From Ilyomonas sp963847085 (GTDB lineage Bacteria > Bacteroidota > Bacteroidia > Chitinophagales > Chitinophagaceae), in the NCBI GenBank assembly GCA_963847085.1, contig CAWJYO010000008.1:186001-250000 (forward strand): a DNA stretch of 64,000 nucleotides. The letters run 5' to 3'. The notes beneath the pieces are model-generated. The model was not told where the DNA came from and did no database searches. It saw nothing but the letters and a program-made list of their open reading frames with translations. This document shows positions 44,301 to 55,295 of the stretch, in pieces. How positions within the stretch are numbered: the stretch's first letter is position 1; every line of letters starts with the position of its first letter. The translations under genes were made by a program, and so were the position numbers.

Positions 44301-44532
44301 CACGGATTTGTAAAGATTTTTGAATACAAAATACAATTTCATGTACCGAACAGCAACGCTCCGATGACTCGTCTGTTGCGTCGCACTCTTCAACGTTCAG
44401 AAAAGAATTAAGCTTTTAAGCGAGTACTATATTCAACCGGGAAGAAGCAAAGAATATAGGCAAAACCAAACTTCACGTCTCTATGTTTTTTGCGGAAAAA
44501 AACCTTGCACTAAGTCCGTGTTATCTGTGTTC
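44289..44532. repeat. inverted GAACACGGAT repeat spanning two convergent stops
   Basis: Unit 44289-44309 (GAACACGGATGACACGGATTT, one base over 20 shown as two parts: GAACACGGATG and ACACGGATTT) holds the uppS stop. Its near reverse complement at 44512-44532 holds the stop of the convergent VCBS gene. With 3 mismatches over 21 bases they could pair in a transcript across the 200-base spacer and end both genes. The spacer has no gene. Confidence 0.65.
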
Positions 44533-47500
44533 TATTTTCTTATTCTCTTCAAACTCTATCACCATTGTACTATCATTATTTCGGGCTAATACATAAGCCG
44601 GTTTGTTTTTGACCATAATTTTTTTCACGCTTCTCACTTCGCCTTTTACCTGCAATCCATTCAGGCTTTTTGCTTCAAACTGATGGTTGCCTTTGTTCAC
44701 GAGTATCGTTCCAAAATCAGCATCGTATCTTCCCATCTGAATGTTGTTTTCATCATAGTTTCCAAACAATAAAATATCTGGCAAGCTATCGCCATTCGCG
44801 TCTATCACAGTTGCGGTTTTATAAGGCGAAAGCTGCGCCTGCCAGGGCATTGCCTGCACGGTGAAGTGCATTTTTCCATCGTTAATTAAAACAGCGTTTG
44901 AAAAGTAATTGGCCGTAAAAATTTTTGAAGCCTCTAATTTATCACGCGAAAACAAATCAGTTAAAGAAGCTTTGGCAAAATCTTCTGCATAGAGATAATC
45001 TTTTTTCAAGCCAGGCATTTGTTTCTCCAATTCATCTTTACCCGCAAATACCAACTCTTTGTTGTTTAAATAATAAGTAAGCAATTGTTCTTTCGTGCCA
45101 TTGTTATCAAAGTCGTTGTAATACATGCGCACAGGCTGTTCATCGCTTGCTTTCAGCCTGCTGTTCAGGCCGAGATTGCCTGCAATCAAATCAATATCAC
45201 CATCGTTGTCAATATCAACCGGCAATAAAAAATTCCACCATCCTTTTTTGTCTGTAAGGTACTGTTTGGTAAAATGATTTTTGTTGTTGATAAATGCTAC
45301 AATGCCATCCCATTCTAAAGTAAGAAGCAAATCTTTATCACCATCTTTATCAATATCGTACCACAAGCCGCCGGTTACAAACCCAACGTGGGAAAGGCTT
45401 TCAGCATATTGAGAAGTTACATCGGTAAATTTGCCTGTGCCATCATTCATCAGTAAATACGATTGCGGAATTTCGCCATAGCGCCAGGGAACGGCACGAC
45501 CACCGATAAACAAATCCATCTTTCCGTCGCCATTAAAATCGTAAGGCAAAACGCATGAAGCCGTGATATACAGATTGCTGAAAGCATCTTCTTTTCTGAT
45601 AAGGTTTCCGGTGCCATCATTCAAGTAAACTCTCGGCATCAAATACTGATCGGTACCAAAGTATTCGTTGCCGCCACTGGCAATCACAAGGTCGGGATGG
45701 TTGTCGTTGTTTACATCTATCCAGGTTGCATCTACATCTTCCCACATGCTGTCTTTATCCAAAGCCGGCTCATTCATCTTTATAAATCTGCCTTCTTTGT
45801 TTTGCACAAAAACGGCTGGCTTTTCGCGCTTCGATGCGCCAATAAATACATCGTCCAAACCATCGCCGTTAATGTCGCCAACAGCAAGTGCAGGCCCTTC
45901 CCGCGAAACCATGTGCGGCATCAGGGGTTCGCGGTCAAATTCAACAAACGGATTTTCCTTGTGTTCATATTCCAATCCTGTTTCTTTGGTTATGTCAGAA
46001 ACAGCTGCCGTGTGGTTCGTAAAATGATTTCTGAGGATGTTATAATCGAATAAGGGCAAGCCTTTGGTGTAAGTAAGCGTTGCCGTTTGCATCGTGTCTT
46101 TTTGCCAGTCAATTTTTTGATAAGTGTTATCATTCCAAACCACCAACATGCTATCTACTTGTGCTCCTTCCAAACCAACATGAACCGGTTCCTGCATACT
46201 CGACAAAAAGCCATGAACAGGATAGTTTTCATACGTGCGGATGCTGTCATCATGTGTAAATACAATGATTTTTGAACCAATCGCATTGATGTTATTGGAA
46301 GTGCCTTTTAGTTTAAAATTGATGAACTTTTTTTTCTTTACATCGTTGCTCCTATTTTCGTAGATCAAAACAGGATCATCAATGTTGTTTACTACAATAT
46401 CAAGGTCGCCATCACCATCCAAATCGGCGTAAATAGCGCCGTTCGAAAACGTTGGTACATCGCCCTGTATTTCGTTCTGCATATCGGCAAACTGCAAAGC
46501 ACCTTCATTCTTAAAAATCTTGTTGGGGATTTTAATTTGCGGGAATCTTTTTTCTAAAGAAAGATCTTTGTTATTCAGCGTATTCGTTCTTATTTTATCC
46601 TGCAATTCTTCGTTCGAAACAAAGTTTAAATAATCAATATCATTCAGCCGTTTGGGAATGCCATTGGAGATGAATAAATCTTTCTTGCCATCGTTGTCAA
46701 AATCCATCCATAAGGGGCGCCCAACTCCAGTCGGTAGCCGCCACACCGGAGTACAATCCTACTTCACTAAACATTCCATTGCGGTCGTTTAACTGAAGAT
46801 TATTGCGGGTGTACTGATGTGTGTAGCCATATTTCACTTTCATGTTGAACATGTCATAGTTGTCTTCTCCAAGCGAGCGTTTTAAAATATAAGGGTCGCT
46901 GGGCAACATATCCATGCTAATGATTTCAGGGTAGGCATCGTTGTTTACATCGGCAACATCAACACCCATTGAGTATTGGCTGGTGTGCATAAGGCGAGTA
47001 CTGTCCTCATCTTTAAAAGTGCCATTGCGTTGGTTGATGTAGAGATAATCATTTTCATGAAAATCGTTGCAAATGTACATGTCGGGATAACCATCTAGAT
47101 TAATGTCGGCAACACAAATTCCTAAGCCATAACCAAGTACCGAACTATTGATGCCGGCTTCTTTGGTTACTTCGGTAAATTTTCCATTGCCATCATTGCG
47201 ATAGAGATGATCGCCGGATACTGCACTTGTTGTTGACAGCATTTGTTGTCGCGGTCCAAATGTGCCGTTTTGATGAATGGAATGGTTGAGCAGATACATG
47301 TCTAAATCGCCATCCATGTCATAATCTAAAAATGCTACTTGCGTGCTGAAACCAGAAAAATCGAGTCCCATTTCGTGCGCTTCATCTTTGTAATGCGGCA
47401 CACCATTTTTATCAATGCCGGTGCAAATGAGAAATTGATTTTTGCTGTTCAAAATTTCATACTTGCCAACACGACAAATGTAAATGTCGAGCAAGCCATC

Positions 47501-47869
47501 ATTGTTAATATCAACCACCGAAACGCCGGTACTCCAGCCTCCATCGTTAGGGATTTGCGCTTCTTTGGTAACATCTGTGAACTTCAGGTTTCCCCCATTT
47601 AAAAACAACTTGTCATCTCCTTGGTTGGAGGCAAAAAACAAATCAATTTTACCATCGTTATTAAAGTCGCCTGCACCAATGCCTGCACCATTATAAAAGT
47701 ACATGTAATGAAATACATTGAACTCTTCGGTTGGTGTAAGTTGGTTGGTAAAATTCAATCCTGTTCTTTTGCTATCAAGCACCTGGAACAAAGGCGGTTG
47801 TGGCTGTTTGCGGCTACAACTTACGGCAGTTAGTATCAGTAAAAAATAAAAAAGAATTCTGTTCGGCAC
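44521..47869 (-). pseudogene. VCBS/FG-GAP repeat lipoprotein, frameshifted
   Basis: Two frames join to a protein of about 1115 residues. The first (from ATG 47869) has a lipobox LTAVSC with Cys18 and FG-GAP calcium blades such as DFNNDGKIDLFF, DINNDGLLDIYI and DYDMDGDLDMYLL. It breaks after SWAPL; the second continues WMDFDNDGKKDLFISNG and ends at 44521 with more blades (DLDGDGDLDIVVNN, DINGDGLDDVFIG). An extra T near 46711 is the only fault. Beta-propeller lipoproteins of this type sit on the Bacteroidota cell surface, often near glycan-use genes; role unknown. Confidence 0.85.
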
Positions 47870-48045
47870 TTACTCGGTTGTTCGTTAAACAGCGACTAAA
47901 TTAGTTGTATTCAATAAATGGGAGCGAAGTAATTTGTTAAGATGAACTAATGAAAGTGATAGGAACTGATAAATAAAAATTTGCGTAAAAACAAAAGTGG
48001 AATGAATAAATGATTGATAAAGCAAAGATTGATAAAGCAAAACAT

Positions 48046-48865
48046 TCAGATACATCTATTGCTTTCCAAAAAAGTTAGCACCGCATCAGCAAATTCTTTG
48101 GTAGAAGCCGCTGTATTGTGATCGCCAGGTACTTGCGCAAATTGTGAATGGGGAAACACTTCTGCCAACGCTTTTGCATTGCCGTTATCACTGTCTTGAT
48201 CGCCACAAATAACGAGCACCGGTTGTGTTACTTTTTTAAGCGTTTCTATTGGTGTGGAAGGCTGGTATTTTTGTTGCAAAGCAAGTGCTTGCTGGTCTAA
48301 GCTTGTATCGCTTTGAACGTGTTTTATTACAGGTTCTAACTCCTTCACAGTATCGCCACTTAGTGCTCGGTAAAACATCTTTCTTCTGGGCCATTCGGGA
48401 TTGGTAAAATCGGTTCCCATGCCGCCTATTACTGCTTTGTTAATTCGGCTATCCAACACCAATAATCTTGCTGTAATAATGGAGCCGCGGGAATAACCCA
48501 ACAACATCATAATGTTTTACTTGTAAAGAAGTTAGCAAGCCCATTACATCTTTTGCTTCAGCATCATTTGCATACGCTTCATCGGTATGTGGCTTGCCCG
48601 ATTTTCCATTGCCACGCAAATCCAAAATAATTACTTTATAACCCGCATCCAGCAAGGATTTGTACACTTGCGTATGCTTCCAGTTTTGGCTCGTATTCAT
48701 AAAGCCATGAAGTAAAACAACCGGATAACCCGAGCCTTTCACTTCGTAATAAATAGGCGTATTATCGAATGAAGAAAAGTAATGCGCTGAATCACTTTGC
48801 GCAGCGACTGAAAAATGAAGCAAAACCAAAACGGGCAAAACAAAAAGGAACGTTTTCCGGCTCAT
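48046..48865 (-). pseudogene. secreted alpha/beta hydrolase, frameshifted
   Basis: The two parts make one hydrolase of about 270 residues. From ATG 48865: signal peptide (FLFVLPVLVLLHFSVAAQ), oxyanion text VVLLHGFMNTSQNW and DLRGNGKS. The frame breaks within the nucleophile elbow, where an extra base in CCC (48497-48499) converts VVGYSRGS to VVGLFPR; the second frame continues GYSRGS with the Ser nucleophile, then a lid, VLVICGDQDSDNG (acid Asp) and VPGDHNTA (His). Complete catalytic triad apart from the shift. Probably an esterase or lipase; sequence error is likely. Confidence 0.85.
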
Positions 48866-49043
48866 ACAAACAAATTTATAAAGGGTTAAAAATAGGCTTT
48901 CGTTTTTATCGAACATCAACTTTTTTAGCAAGAAGAAGCAGCTCTTTTTCATTGTTTTAACTGCTTTAAATCATTGAATATCATAGATAGTTTTAACATC
49001 TTTGCTTTGTATAAATCAAGCGTTTTTCGTAACTTTAAAGTAG

Positions 49044-49841
49044 ATGGGAAAAGGAAAATTAATACACATGAACACAATACAATTTGAGCAAAATAAAAAA
49101 CCGGGTTTGGTAGCGTTTGGCACCGAAAACGTAGCGGGCAACATGGGCAGATCTGCGATGATCAATGCAAGCAATATGGCGAAATCATTTGACAAACAAC
49201 CTGCCGGTTGGCTCAGATTATCTTCAACCAAAAAATTTCTGGAGGGATTAAGCGGTGTGAAGAACATAGCCGTAACTGAGTTGGTAAAAAATATAAGGAA
49301 AAACAATACTAATGGCTTTGAAAAAGGAGTTTGGATACATGAAGATGCTGCTCTTGAATTTGCGCGTTGGTTAAGCCCTTCCTTCGCTATCTGGAACAAT
49401 CAGCGCACGAGAGAATTGCTGTTAACCGGCAAAACTGAAACGATACAAACGGAAGAGCCGATGCCGGTAATTGCTTCTAACATCCTGGTGAATAAAGTGG
49501 GTGAATTGGAAGAAATGATGAACGAAGAATCGCGTAAAGCGGTGTACCACGATGCTGTTTTGCAAAGCCAAACGTTGATACCCACTACTGTTATTGCCAA
49601 AGAATTGGGCATGAGTGCAGTGGCTTTAAACAAGATGTTACATACAAAAGGAATTATTTATAAAAACGATACGCATTGGTTGTTGTATGCGCCTTATCAG
49701 GGTAAAGGTTATACAGGAACGAAAACAGCCTTGTACATTGATTCGCAAGGCAAATACCAAACCAACATACATACGTATTGGACGGAGAAAGGACGCGAGT
49801 TTATACATGAAGTGATTAAAGAAACAAAGCAGATAGCATAA
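49044..49841 (+). CDS. KilA-N domain and phage antirepressor (KilAC) protein
   Basis: A 265-residue protein with two phage-type DNA-binding parts. Residues about 30-115 are KilA-N: INASNMAKSFDKQPAGWLRL, STKKFLEGLS, GVWIHEDAALEFARWLSPSF. Residues about 155-250 are a phage antirepressor (ANT/KilAC) wing: TTVIAKELGMSAVALNKMLH, HWLLYAPYQGKGYTGTKTA and YWTEKGREFIHE. It stands alone without phage structural, integrase or lysis genes, so it may be a prophage relic or a domesticated regulator. Start 49044 or 49068. Confidence 0.85.
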   Translation: MGKGKLIHMNTIQFEQNKKPGLVAFGTENVAGNMGRSAMINASNMAKSFDKQPAGWLRLSSTKKFLEGLSGVKNIAVTELVKNIRKNNTNGFEKGVWIHEDAALEFARWLSPSFAIWNNQRTRELLLTGKTETIQTEEPMPVIASNILVNKVGELEEMMNEESRKAVYHDAVLQSQTLIPTTVIAKELGMSAVALNKMLHTKGIIYKNDTHWLLYAPYQGKGYTGTKTALYIDSQGKYQTNIHTYWTEKGREFIHEVIKETKQIA

Positions 49842-49977
49842 GCGTTTGCTTTGTTCACTTCTTGTTTTCATGAGTTCGGTTAAAGTGTAGCTGAACTCAT
49901 TTTATTTTGTATGAACTCGAAATTTTATTCTTTTTCTCTCATTTTTTCCACTAATATGCGCAACGAAAAACTTCCGC

Positions 49978-51592
49978 ATGAACAGAAGACATTTTTTGCG
50001 CAACAGCACACTAACCGGCGCGGCACTATCGGCTTCAACAATTGTTTCGTTTGGAAAAAACGGGCAAAAACAAACAGCGAATAGCACTGATGATTTTGCT
50101 TTGAACGAAGTAACGATTGACGGCTTGCAGCGCGGAATGCATACCAATAAAATCACTTCTGAACGCATCACTTCTCTTTACCTGCAACACATACAGGACA
50201 TTGATAAAAACGGCTTTGGATTAAATGCAGTGATTGAAGTAAATCCTGATGCTCTAACCATTGCAAAAGCCATGGATGAAGAACGAACAAAAGGCAAGGT
50301 TCGCGGCCCGCTGCATGGCATTCCGGTGTTGATAAAAGACAACATCAATACTGCCGATAAAATGATGACTACCGCGGGCGCCGCTGCATTAACAGGCAAC
50401 GTTGCAAAGCAGGATGCATTTATTATTGCGAAGCTGCGAGAAGCCGGTGCCGTTTTACTTGGCAAAACCAATTTAAGCGAATGGGCCAACTTTCGTTCAT
50501 CACGTTCCACCAGCGGATGGAGCAGTCGTGGCGGGCAAACCAAATGTCCTTATATTTTAGATCGGAATCCTTCGGGCTCCAGTGCCGGAACAGGTGCAGG
50601 AGTAGCAGCTAACTTATGCACAGTTGGCATTGGTACAGAAACCGATGGCTCTATCGTTTCGCCCTCATCGGTGAATGGTTTGGTAGGCATCAAACCAACA
50701 GTAGGTTTGTGGAGTCGGAGCGGCATTATTCCTATTTCAGCCACGCAGGATACGGCAGGTCCCATGGCGCGTACTGTAAAGGAAGCTGCTATTTTATTAG
50801 GTGCACTTACCGGCGTTGATAGCAACGATGCAGTTACGCAACAAAGCAGTGGAAAAGCTCAAACCGATTACACGCAATTTTTACAAAGCGATGGCTTGAA
50901 AGGCAAGCGCATCGGCATTGAAAAGAGTCATTTGAACGGACATGAAGATGTGGTTGCGTTATACAATGCTGCGATACAAGCGATGAAAGACAAAGGTGCC
51001 CAGATTGTTGAGCTTGATATTTTAAAGGCCATTCACGACATTAAAGGAATTGGCGATGCAGAGTTCACCGTATTGCTCTATGAATTTAAAGATGGCGTAA
51101 ACAAATATCTTTCTACTGCCAACAGCAAAATGAAAAATTTGCAGGATGTGATTGATTATAATAATCAAAACAGCAGCACAGCGATGCCTTATTTCAAACA
51201 GGAAACTTTGCTTGCCGCGCAGAAAAAAGGAGATTTGCAAACAAAAGAATATAAGGATGCGCTCACTGCTACTTTATCATCCCGCAAAGTGATAACCGAT
51301 TTAATGAGTGAAAACAAATTAGATGCTTTATGCGGCGTTACCAACGGGCTTGCCTGTTGTATAGATTTAATTAACGGTGATTACGATACAGGCTTTTCTT
51401 TTTCAACACCAGCGGCTATTTCAGGCTTTCCGCATATTACTGTGCCGATGGGTTTTGTGCATCATTTGCCGGTCGGTATTTCTTTCTTTCTCAACTGCTT
51501 ATACCGAGCCGCAATTGCTTTCTATTGCTTATGCTTACGAGCAGTCTTCTCTTCATCGCAAAGCACCACAATATGTAAAAGATTTGCTTTAA
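49978..51592 (+). pseudogene. amidase-signature hydrolase, C-terminally frameshifted
   Basis: A Tat-type leader (NRRHFLRNSTLTGAALSAS) precedes an amidase-signature domain with catalytic Lys120 (GIPVLIKDN), the Ser-cisSer region NPSGSSAG near 198-204 and the nucleophile Ser225 in GTETDGSIV. The frame is sound to GISFF (about 51488); then one extra T shifts it, and the +1 frame supplies the missing end, STAYTEPQLLSIAYAYEQSS to KDLL at 51592, whereas the unshifted frame reads through unrelated text to 51705. Probably exported; substrate unknown. Confidence 0.87.
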
Positions 51593-51621
51593 TAAACACT
51601 TTTGGTTTTGCCCGAATTTTT

Positions 51622-52089
51622 TTATTGCTGATTCTCTTTGTTTTGTTTTTTCTTTTTGCTATGATCAATAATAGCTCCGGTTCCCGCACCTGCACCTGCG
51701 CCTAACACAGTACCTACTACAGCACCGGCCACTTTGTTTTTGCTTACCAATGCACCTGTTATGCCGCCTGCTCCTGCACCAATTACAGCACCTTTGGCCG
51801 TACTATTCCAGCCTTTTTTATGATGCTCAGGTGTTGCCGTTGCGGTAGATGAAGTAGTAACGGTTTTAGTAGATTGAGTTTCTTCTTTTTTGATTGACTC
51901 TTTAGCAACAATGGTTTTCAATGAGTCAATGGTTTTTTGTTTTTGATTCGCTGCGTTTACAGAATCAAGAGTTGCTTGTTTGGCTTGCACTGCTGCAGCT
52001 TGTACGGCGTCCTGCTGTGGCTGTTGCGAGTTATTCCCGCATGAGTATGCAATCACAACTAAGCTTACTATAGCCAATGCTTTTTTCAT
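51622..52089 (-). CDS. glycine-zipper lipoprotein
   Basis: A 155-residue protein: lipobox IAYSCGNN after a short signal, then an Ala/Gln-rich helical stretch (about 25-60), a Thr-rich linker, and a C-terminal glycine-zipper (KGAVIGAGAGGITGALVSKN, VVGTVLGAGAGAGTGAIIDH) with a Lys-rich end. YMGG/glycine-zipper domains insert in membranes. ATG 52089 gives the signal peptide. It precedes the frameshifted amidase end on the other strand. Confidence 0.8.
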   Translation of the reverse strand: MKKALAIVSLVVIAYSCGNNSQQPQQDAVQAAAVQAKQATLDSVNAANQKQKTIDSLKTIVAKESIKKEETQSTKTVTTSSTATATPEHHKKGWNSTAKGAVIGAGAGGITGALVSKNKVAGAVVGTVLGAGAGAGTGAIIDHSKKKKQNKENQQ

Positions 52090-52174
52090 ATCGAAACATT
52101 TAATCAAATGGAGTTTCTTTAAAATCATGCCATAGTTGATTTATTCATTTTCCTTTTACTTTCAGGTATAAAAA

Positions 52175-52200
52175 AACCGGCAAAAACAAACTTGCCGGTT
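52175..52200. terminator. hairpin containing a dispersed-oligomer copy
   Basis: AACCGGCAA (52175-52183) pairs with TTGCCGGTT (52192-52200), with loop AAACAAAC. The oligomer GCAAAAACAAA forms part of the stem and the loop. It lies between the sugar isomerase end and the glycine-zipper start, with A-run on the left, so it likely ends the minus-strand isomerase gene or is bidirectional. Confidence 0.55.
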
Positions 52201-52223
52201 ATCATTGTTCAAACCAATATATT

Positions 52224-53143
52224 TTATCTAAAACCCCAGCTATTCAATACTTGTAAATCTTCTTTGATGGTGTCAATCGGTGCTTTGCCCTGGTAAGATT
52301 CCTGCTCTACAATAAACTGTGTAGTGCCGCCCATTTTTCTTCCTGCTTCTACTATTTCTTTCACCGGCATTATGCCCTTGCCCAGGATGGTGCTTTCATA
52401 ACCATCACCCATTTCTCCTTTTGTACTTTTAATTTCATCTTTTACGTGCATCAGTTCAAAACGACCGGGGTATCTTTTCATGATGTCCAATGCCCTGCCG
52501 CCGCTTCCATACATATTTCCAATGTCTATTTGTTGCGCCACCAGACGAAGGATCTGTGTTTTTCAAAATCAAATCGTACAATAATTCTCCGTCAAGCTTT
52601 GTACTCAATTCAAAATCGTGGTTGTGGTAGCCAAACTTTAAGCCATGCTTCTTGCACAATTCGCCGCATTTGTTAAACACGCCCATATAATTTTTAAATG
52701 ATGTCATGTCTTTGCGCAGGCTTTCATCCAACCAGGGACTTACCAGATAAGTTTGGCCTACTGTTGCTGCATCTTCAACCGTCATCTTCCATTTATCGGT
52801 AAAATCTTTTTTGCTTTCATCCCAATCGGCAGGTGTCATTACCACGTGTCCGCTTGGCATTTTCAGTCCTGCATCGCTCAATACTTTTTTAAAATCGGTT
52901 GCTGAATAACCGTAAAATTTGCGGTCAATATAATTGGCGTGTTCAACGTTTTTATAACCGGCTGCAGGCTACTTGTTTTAATGTTCCCAGCGGGTCTTTT
53001 TTCATATCATCTCTTACCGAATACAGTTGAACGCCAACCATCTCCTGCTTATTAGTTGCAGCGCGAAGCAGTTGAGGCAAAGCAATGGTTCCGGCAATAG
53101 CAAACGATCCGGTTTTTAAAAATTTTCTGCGCGAATGGTTCAT
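52224..53143 (-). pseudogene. sugar phosphate isomerase/epimerase-like, twice frameshifted
   Basis: Three frames join to a xylose-isomerase-like TIM barrel of about 300 residues. From ATG 53143: a Tat-type leader (RRKFLKTGSFAIAGTIALPQ) and MVGVQLYSVRDDMKKDPLGTLKQVA. A +1 shift near 52965 leads to the middle part with FGYHNHDFELS and DPS, and a second near 52545 to the C-terminal part (MYGSGGRALDIMKRYPGRFELMHVKD, IVEQESYQGKAPIDTIKEDL). Metal-binding residues appear in place. This family acts on sugars such as 3-keto-sugars or inositol. Both breaks may be sequence errors. Confidence 0.82.
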
Positions 53144-53256
53144 AGTTTTTGTTTTTGTTTATTTTTTAGTAATAGCAAACCGAAAGAAATAAAAAGCAAG
53201 ATAAGGTTTCCGGCTATTGGAAGATGCTACTTTTTTAACCATTCATTCCACGTTTT

Positions 53257-53547
53257 TTAAACATCTGCAATGCGGAATGGCGTTATTGAAATTTCATCCC
53301 ATACCCCGTTGGTAATATAAGCGTCTTTCTGTATCCAGCTTTTCACACTTTCTTCATCGGGCAAAGCAACGATGATGACGGAGCCAATCATTCCGTTTTG
53401 TTCGTTCAGCAATGCACCTCCTAAAATAAAAATGCCTTTTTGTTTTTCCTCTTTCATTCTTTCTAAATGAAAAGGTCGTGCGTGGGCTCTTCGGGCTGGC
53501 GCTTCGGCATCTACAAAGTCTTTTGCGTGAATGATAAATTGTGGCAT
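53257..53547 (-). CDS. YciI-family protein
   Basis: A 96-residue protein of the YciI/dimeric ferredoxin-fold group: FIIHAKDF, AEAPARRAHARPFHLERMKEE (the conserved R..H.... L segment), GIFILGGALLNEQNGMIGSV, and WIQKDAYITNGVWDEISITPFRI. Members bind small aromatics or catalyse dehydrochlorination-like steps; function usually unknown. ATG 53547 is the family start. Confidence 0.85.
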   Translation of the reverse strand: MPQFIIHAKDFVDAEAPARRAHARPFHLERMKEEKQKGIFILGGALLNEQNGMIGSVIIVALPDEESVKSWIQKDAYITNGVWDEISITPFRIADV

Positions 53548-53738
53548 AAACAATTTTAATAAAACCAAAGAAACAGAATTCATCTTGCCGTCAACAACGA
53601 TATTTTTTGAAGATGGAATAATTTCGCTTTTTGTTTTATCGAAAAGTGTAAACGTAGTTATGATGTTTCTTCTAACAAATTGTGGCTACTTTTATTCTTA
53701 CCAATGGCTTCTTCTTTTTTATATCAAACAACTGTAGT

Positions 53739-54185
53739 ATGAAACCAAATTGGATGAAATGCAAAACCGTTTTGTTTTTGCCTCTTTTTTTATTGATAAT
53801 AAAACCTGCAGCTGCGCAACATGATAAAAATGGTGTTGAAATGAGGATGAAATATTACGATCATCTTATTCAACAACTGGATGCCGACTCGATTGCATTG
53901 CTTTACATGCCCGATGGACAATTGGGCGAAATGGCACGCGGCAGAGATTCGATCAAACAGTTTTTATCATCATTTAAAAACGTAAAAGTGCTTTCACAAC
54001 AATCAACTTCAGAATCAATGCATATCAATGGCGATACAGCTTTGCAAAGGGGCTTTTATACGCAGAAAGATGTGGTGAATAATAAAGATACCATCTCTGT
54101 AAAAGGTAGTTATACAGCCCATTGGCAATGGAAAGAAAACGAAGGCTGGTTGATTCAAAAAATGGAAACACAATCCATAAAATAA
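53739..54185 (+). CDS. secreted NTF2-like (SnoaL/DUF4440) protein
   Basis: A 148-residue protein with a signal peptide (LFLPLFLLIIKPAAAQ) and a DUF4440-type cone-shaped fold: MRMKYYDHLIQQLDADSIAL, YMPDGQLGEMARGRDSIKQFL, and TAHWQWKENEGWLIQKME. Pocket proteins of this class often bind small molecules or have unknown enzyme roles. ATG 53739 fits the signal. Its neighbour YciI is divergent. Confidence 0.7.
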   Translation: MKPNWMKCKTVLFLPLFLLIIKPAAAQHDKNGVEMRMKYYDHLIQQLDADSIALLYMPDGQLGEMARGRDSIKQFLSSFKNVKVLSQQSTSESMHINGDTALQRGFYTQKDVVNNKDTISVKGSYTAHWQWKENEGWLIQKMETQSIK

Positions 54186-54356
54186 TTTTGTAGCAGTGCA
54201 TTTTAATTCAACACAAAAAACTATACCTTTATGAAGCAGAGACGTTGGTTATTGTAATCATTACGTATCCACTCCACATTTCTTCTCATTTTTGTTTTTG
54301 CCTGGATTTGCTTTAAGCCGTCTGCCTATATTCTTCACTAAAAAATTTCCGTTGAT

Positions 54357-54782
54357 ATGAATTACGATTACCCCCAAAGCGACTTATCACGCAGCGTGTT
54401 AAGCGGCTTGTATTCCGGTATCATTGCTACGGCTGCCAATGTTGTTTTTGTCAATCTTTACCGTTGGCTTTCCGGGTTTGAGGACTTTCATGGATTTGAT
54501 GTAACGGTAATAGTTTTCGGTACATTGTTTCTATCACTTGCCTGTGGTATTGTGTTTTATTGGTTTGTTCACTATTTAAAAAGAGGCATTCCGGTTTATA
54601 GAGTAGCTGTGTTTATTGTAACCGTGCTGATTATCTTAATTGGTTTGTATGTGCGGCGTACAATGGAAGGACATGTGCCGTTTGACTTTCGCGTAATTGT
54701 TATCATCACGCAAGTTATTATTGGTGGTTTGGCCATGTTTTTAATTCCTTATTTATTTAAACATGATAAAGTAATAAGCTGA
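54357..54782 (+). CDS. four-span membrane protein, hypothetical
   Basis: A 141-residue protein with four hydrophobic segments (about 20-40, 48-68, 80-100, 112-132): SVLSGLYSGIIATAANVVF, VTVIVFGTLFLSLACGIVF, YRVAVFIVTVLIILIGLYV, FRVIVIITQVIIGGLAMFL. No family recognised. It begins soon after the NTF2-like gene on the same strand and a dispersed-oligomer copy (54291) stands before it. Integral inner-membrane protein. Confidence 0.6.
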   Translation: MNYDYPQSDLSRSVLSGLYSGIIATAANVVFVNLYRWLSGFEDFHGFDVTVIVFGTLFLSLACGIVFYWFVHYLKRGIPVYRVAVFIVTVLIILIGLYVRRTMEGHVPFDFRVIVIITQVIIGGLAMFLIPYLFKHDKVIS

Positions 54783-54800
54783 ACTTTTTTCTATAAAAAT

Positions 54801-54853
54801 AAAAGCTGCAGGATTGTTTTGCTGATAGACAAGCGAAACGATATGCGGCTTTT
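54801..54853 (+). terminator. long hairpin before the pterin genes
   Basis: AAAAGCTGCA (54801-54810) and TGCGGCTTTT (54844-54853) pair with one G-U, and the inner part (GATTGTTTTGCT with AGCGAAACGAT) extends the stem with G-U pairs. TTTTTT follows on the plus strand, so this should end the four-span membrane gene. Confidence 0.65.
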
Positions 54854-54869
54854 TTTATGAACCTTATGT

Positions 54870-54877
54870 TACCTTTG
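54870..54877 (+). promoter_or_regulatory. putative -7 element TACCTTTG
   Basis: TACCTTTG fits TAnnTTTG, 7 bases before ATG 54885, so the message would have a very short leader. The -33 part is unclear. Confidence 0.5.
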
Positions 54878-54884
54878 CAGCCTC

Positions 54885-55295
54885 ATGGTTTACTTAACAA
54901 GAGTTGAGCATTTTAACGCTGCACATAAGCTTTACAACCCGCAATGGGACAAAGAAAAAAACGAAGAAGTGTTTGGTATTTGCGCCAACGAAAACTGGCA
55001 TGGTCATAACTTCAACCTGCACATTACCGTAAAAGGCGAACCCGATGTTGATACCGGTTTTTTAATAGATGCTAAAAAGTTAAGCGCATTAATTAACGAG
55101 CACATTATTGAAAAATTAGACCATAAAAACTTAAACCTTGATGTTGATTTTCTGCAAAACAAAATGTGCACGACCGAAAATTTAGCAGTTGCCATTTGGC
55201 AGCAGTTGTCGCCCCATCTTACAGGTAATGCAAAACTTCATTGCGTTAAAATTTATGAAACACCCAAGATTTATGTTGAATATTTTGGCGGATGA
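54885..55295 (+). CDS. 6-pyruvoyl-tetrahydropterin synthase-like protein (PTPS), copy 1
   Basis: A 136-residue T-fold enzyme. Zinc ligands His14 (NAAH), His39 and His41 (WHGH), with the active Cys33 in C-x5-HGH (CANENWHGH). The C-x5-HGH spacing is that of PTPS proper, not of QueD, which has C-x3-HGH, so tetrahydropterin synthesis is more likely than queuosine. LDHKNLNLDVD and TTENLAVAIW also match. Followed 180 bases later by a second copy. Confidence 0.85.
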   Translation: MVYLTRVEHFNAAHKLYNPQWDKEKNEEVFGICANENWHGHNFNLHITVKGEPDVDTGFLIDAKKLSALINEHIIEKLDHKNLNLDVDFLQNKMCTTENLAVAIWQQLSPHLTGNAKLHCVKIYETPKIYVEYFGG

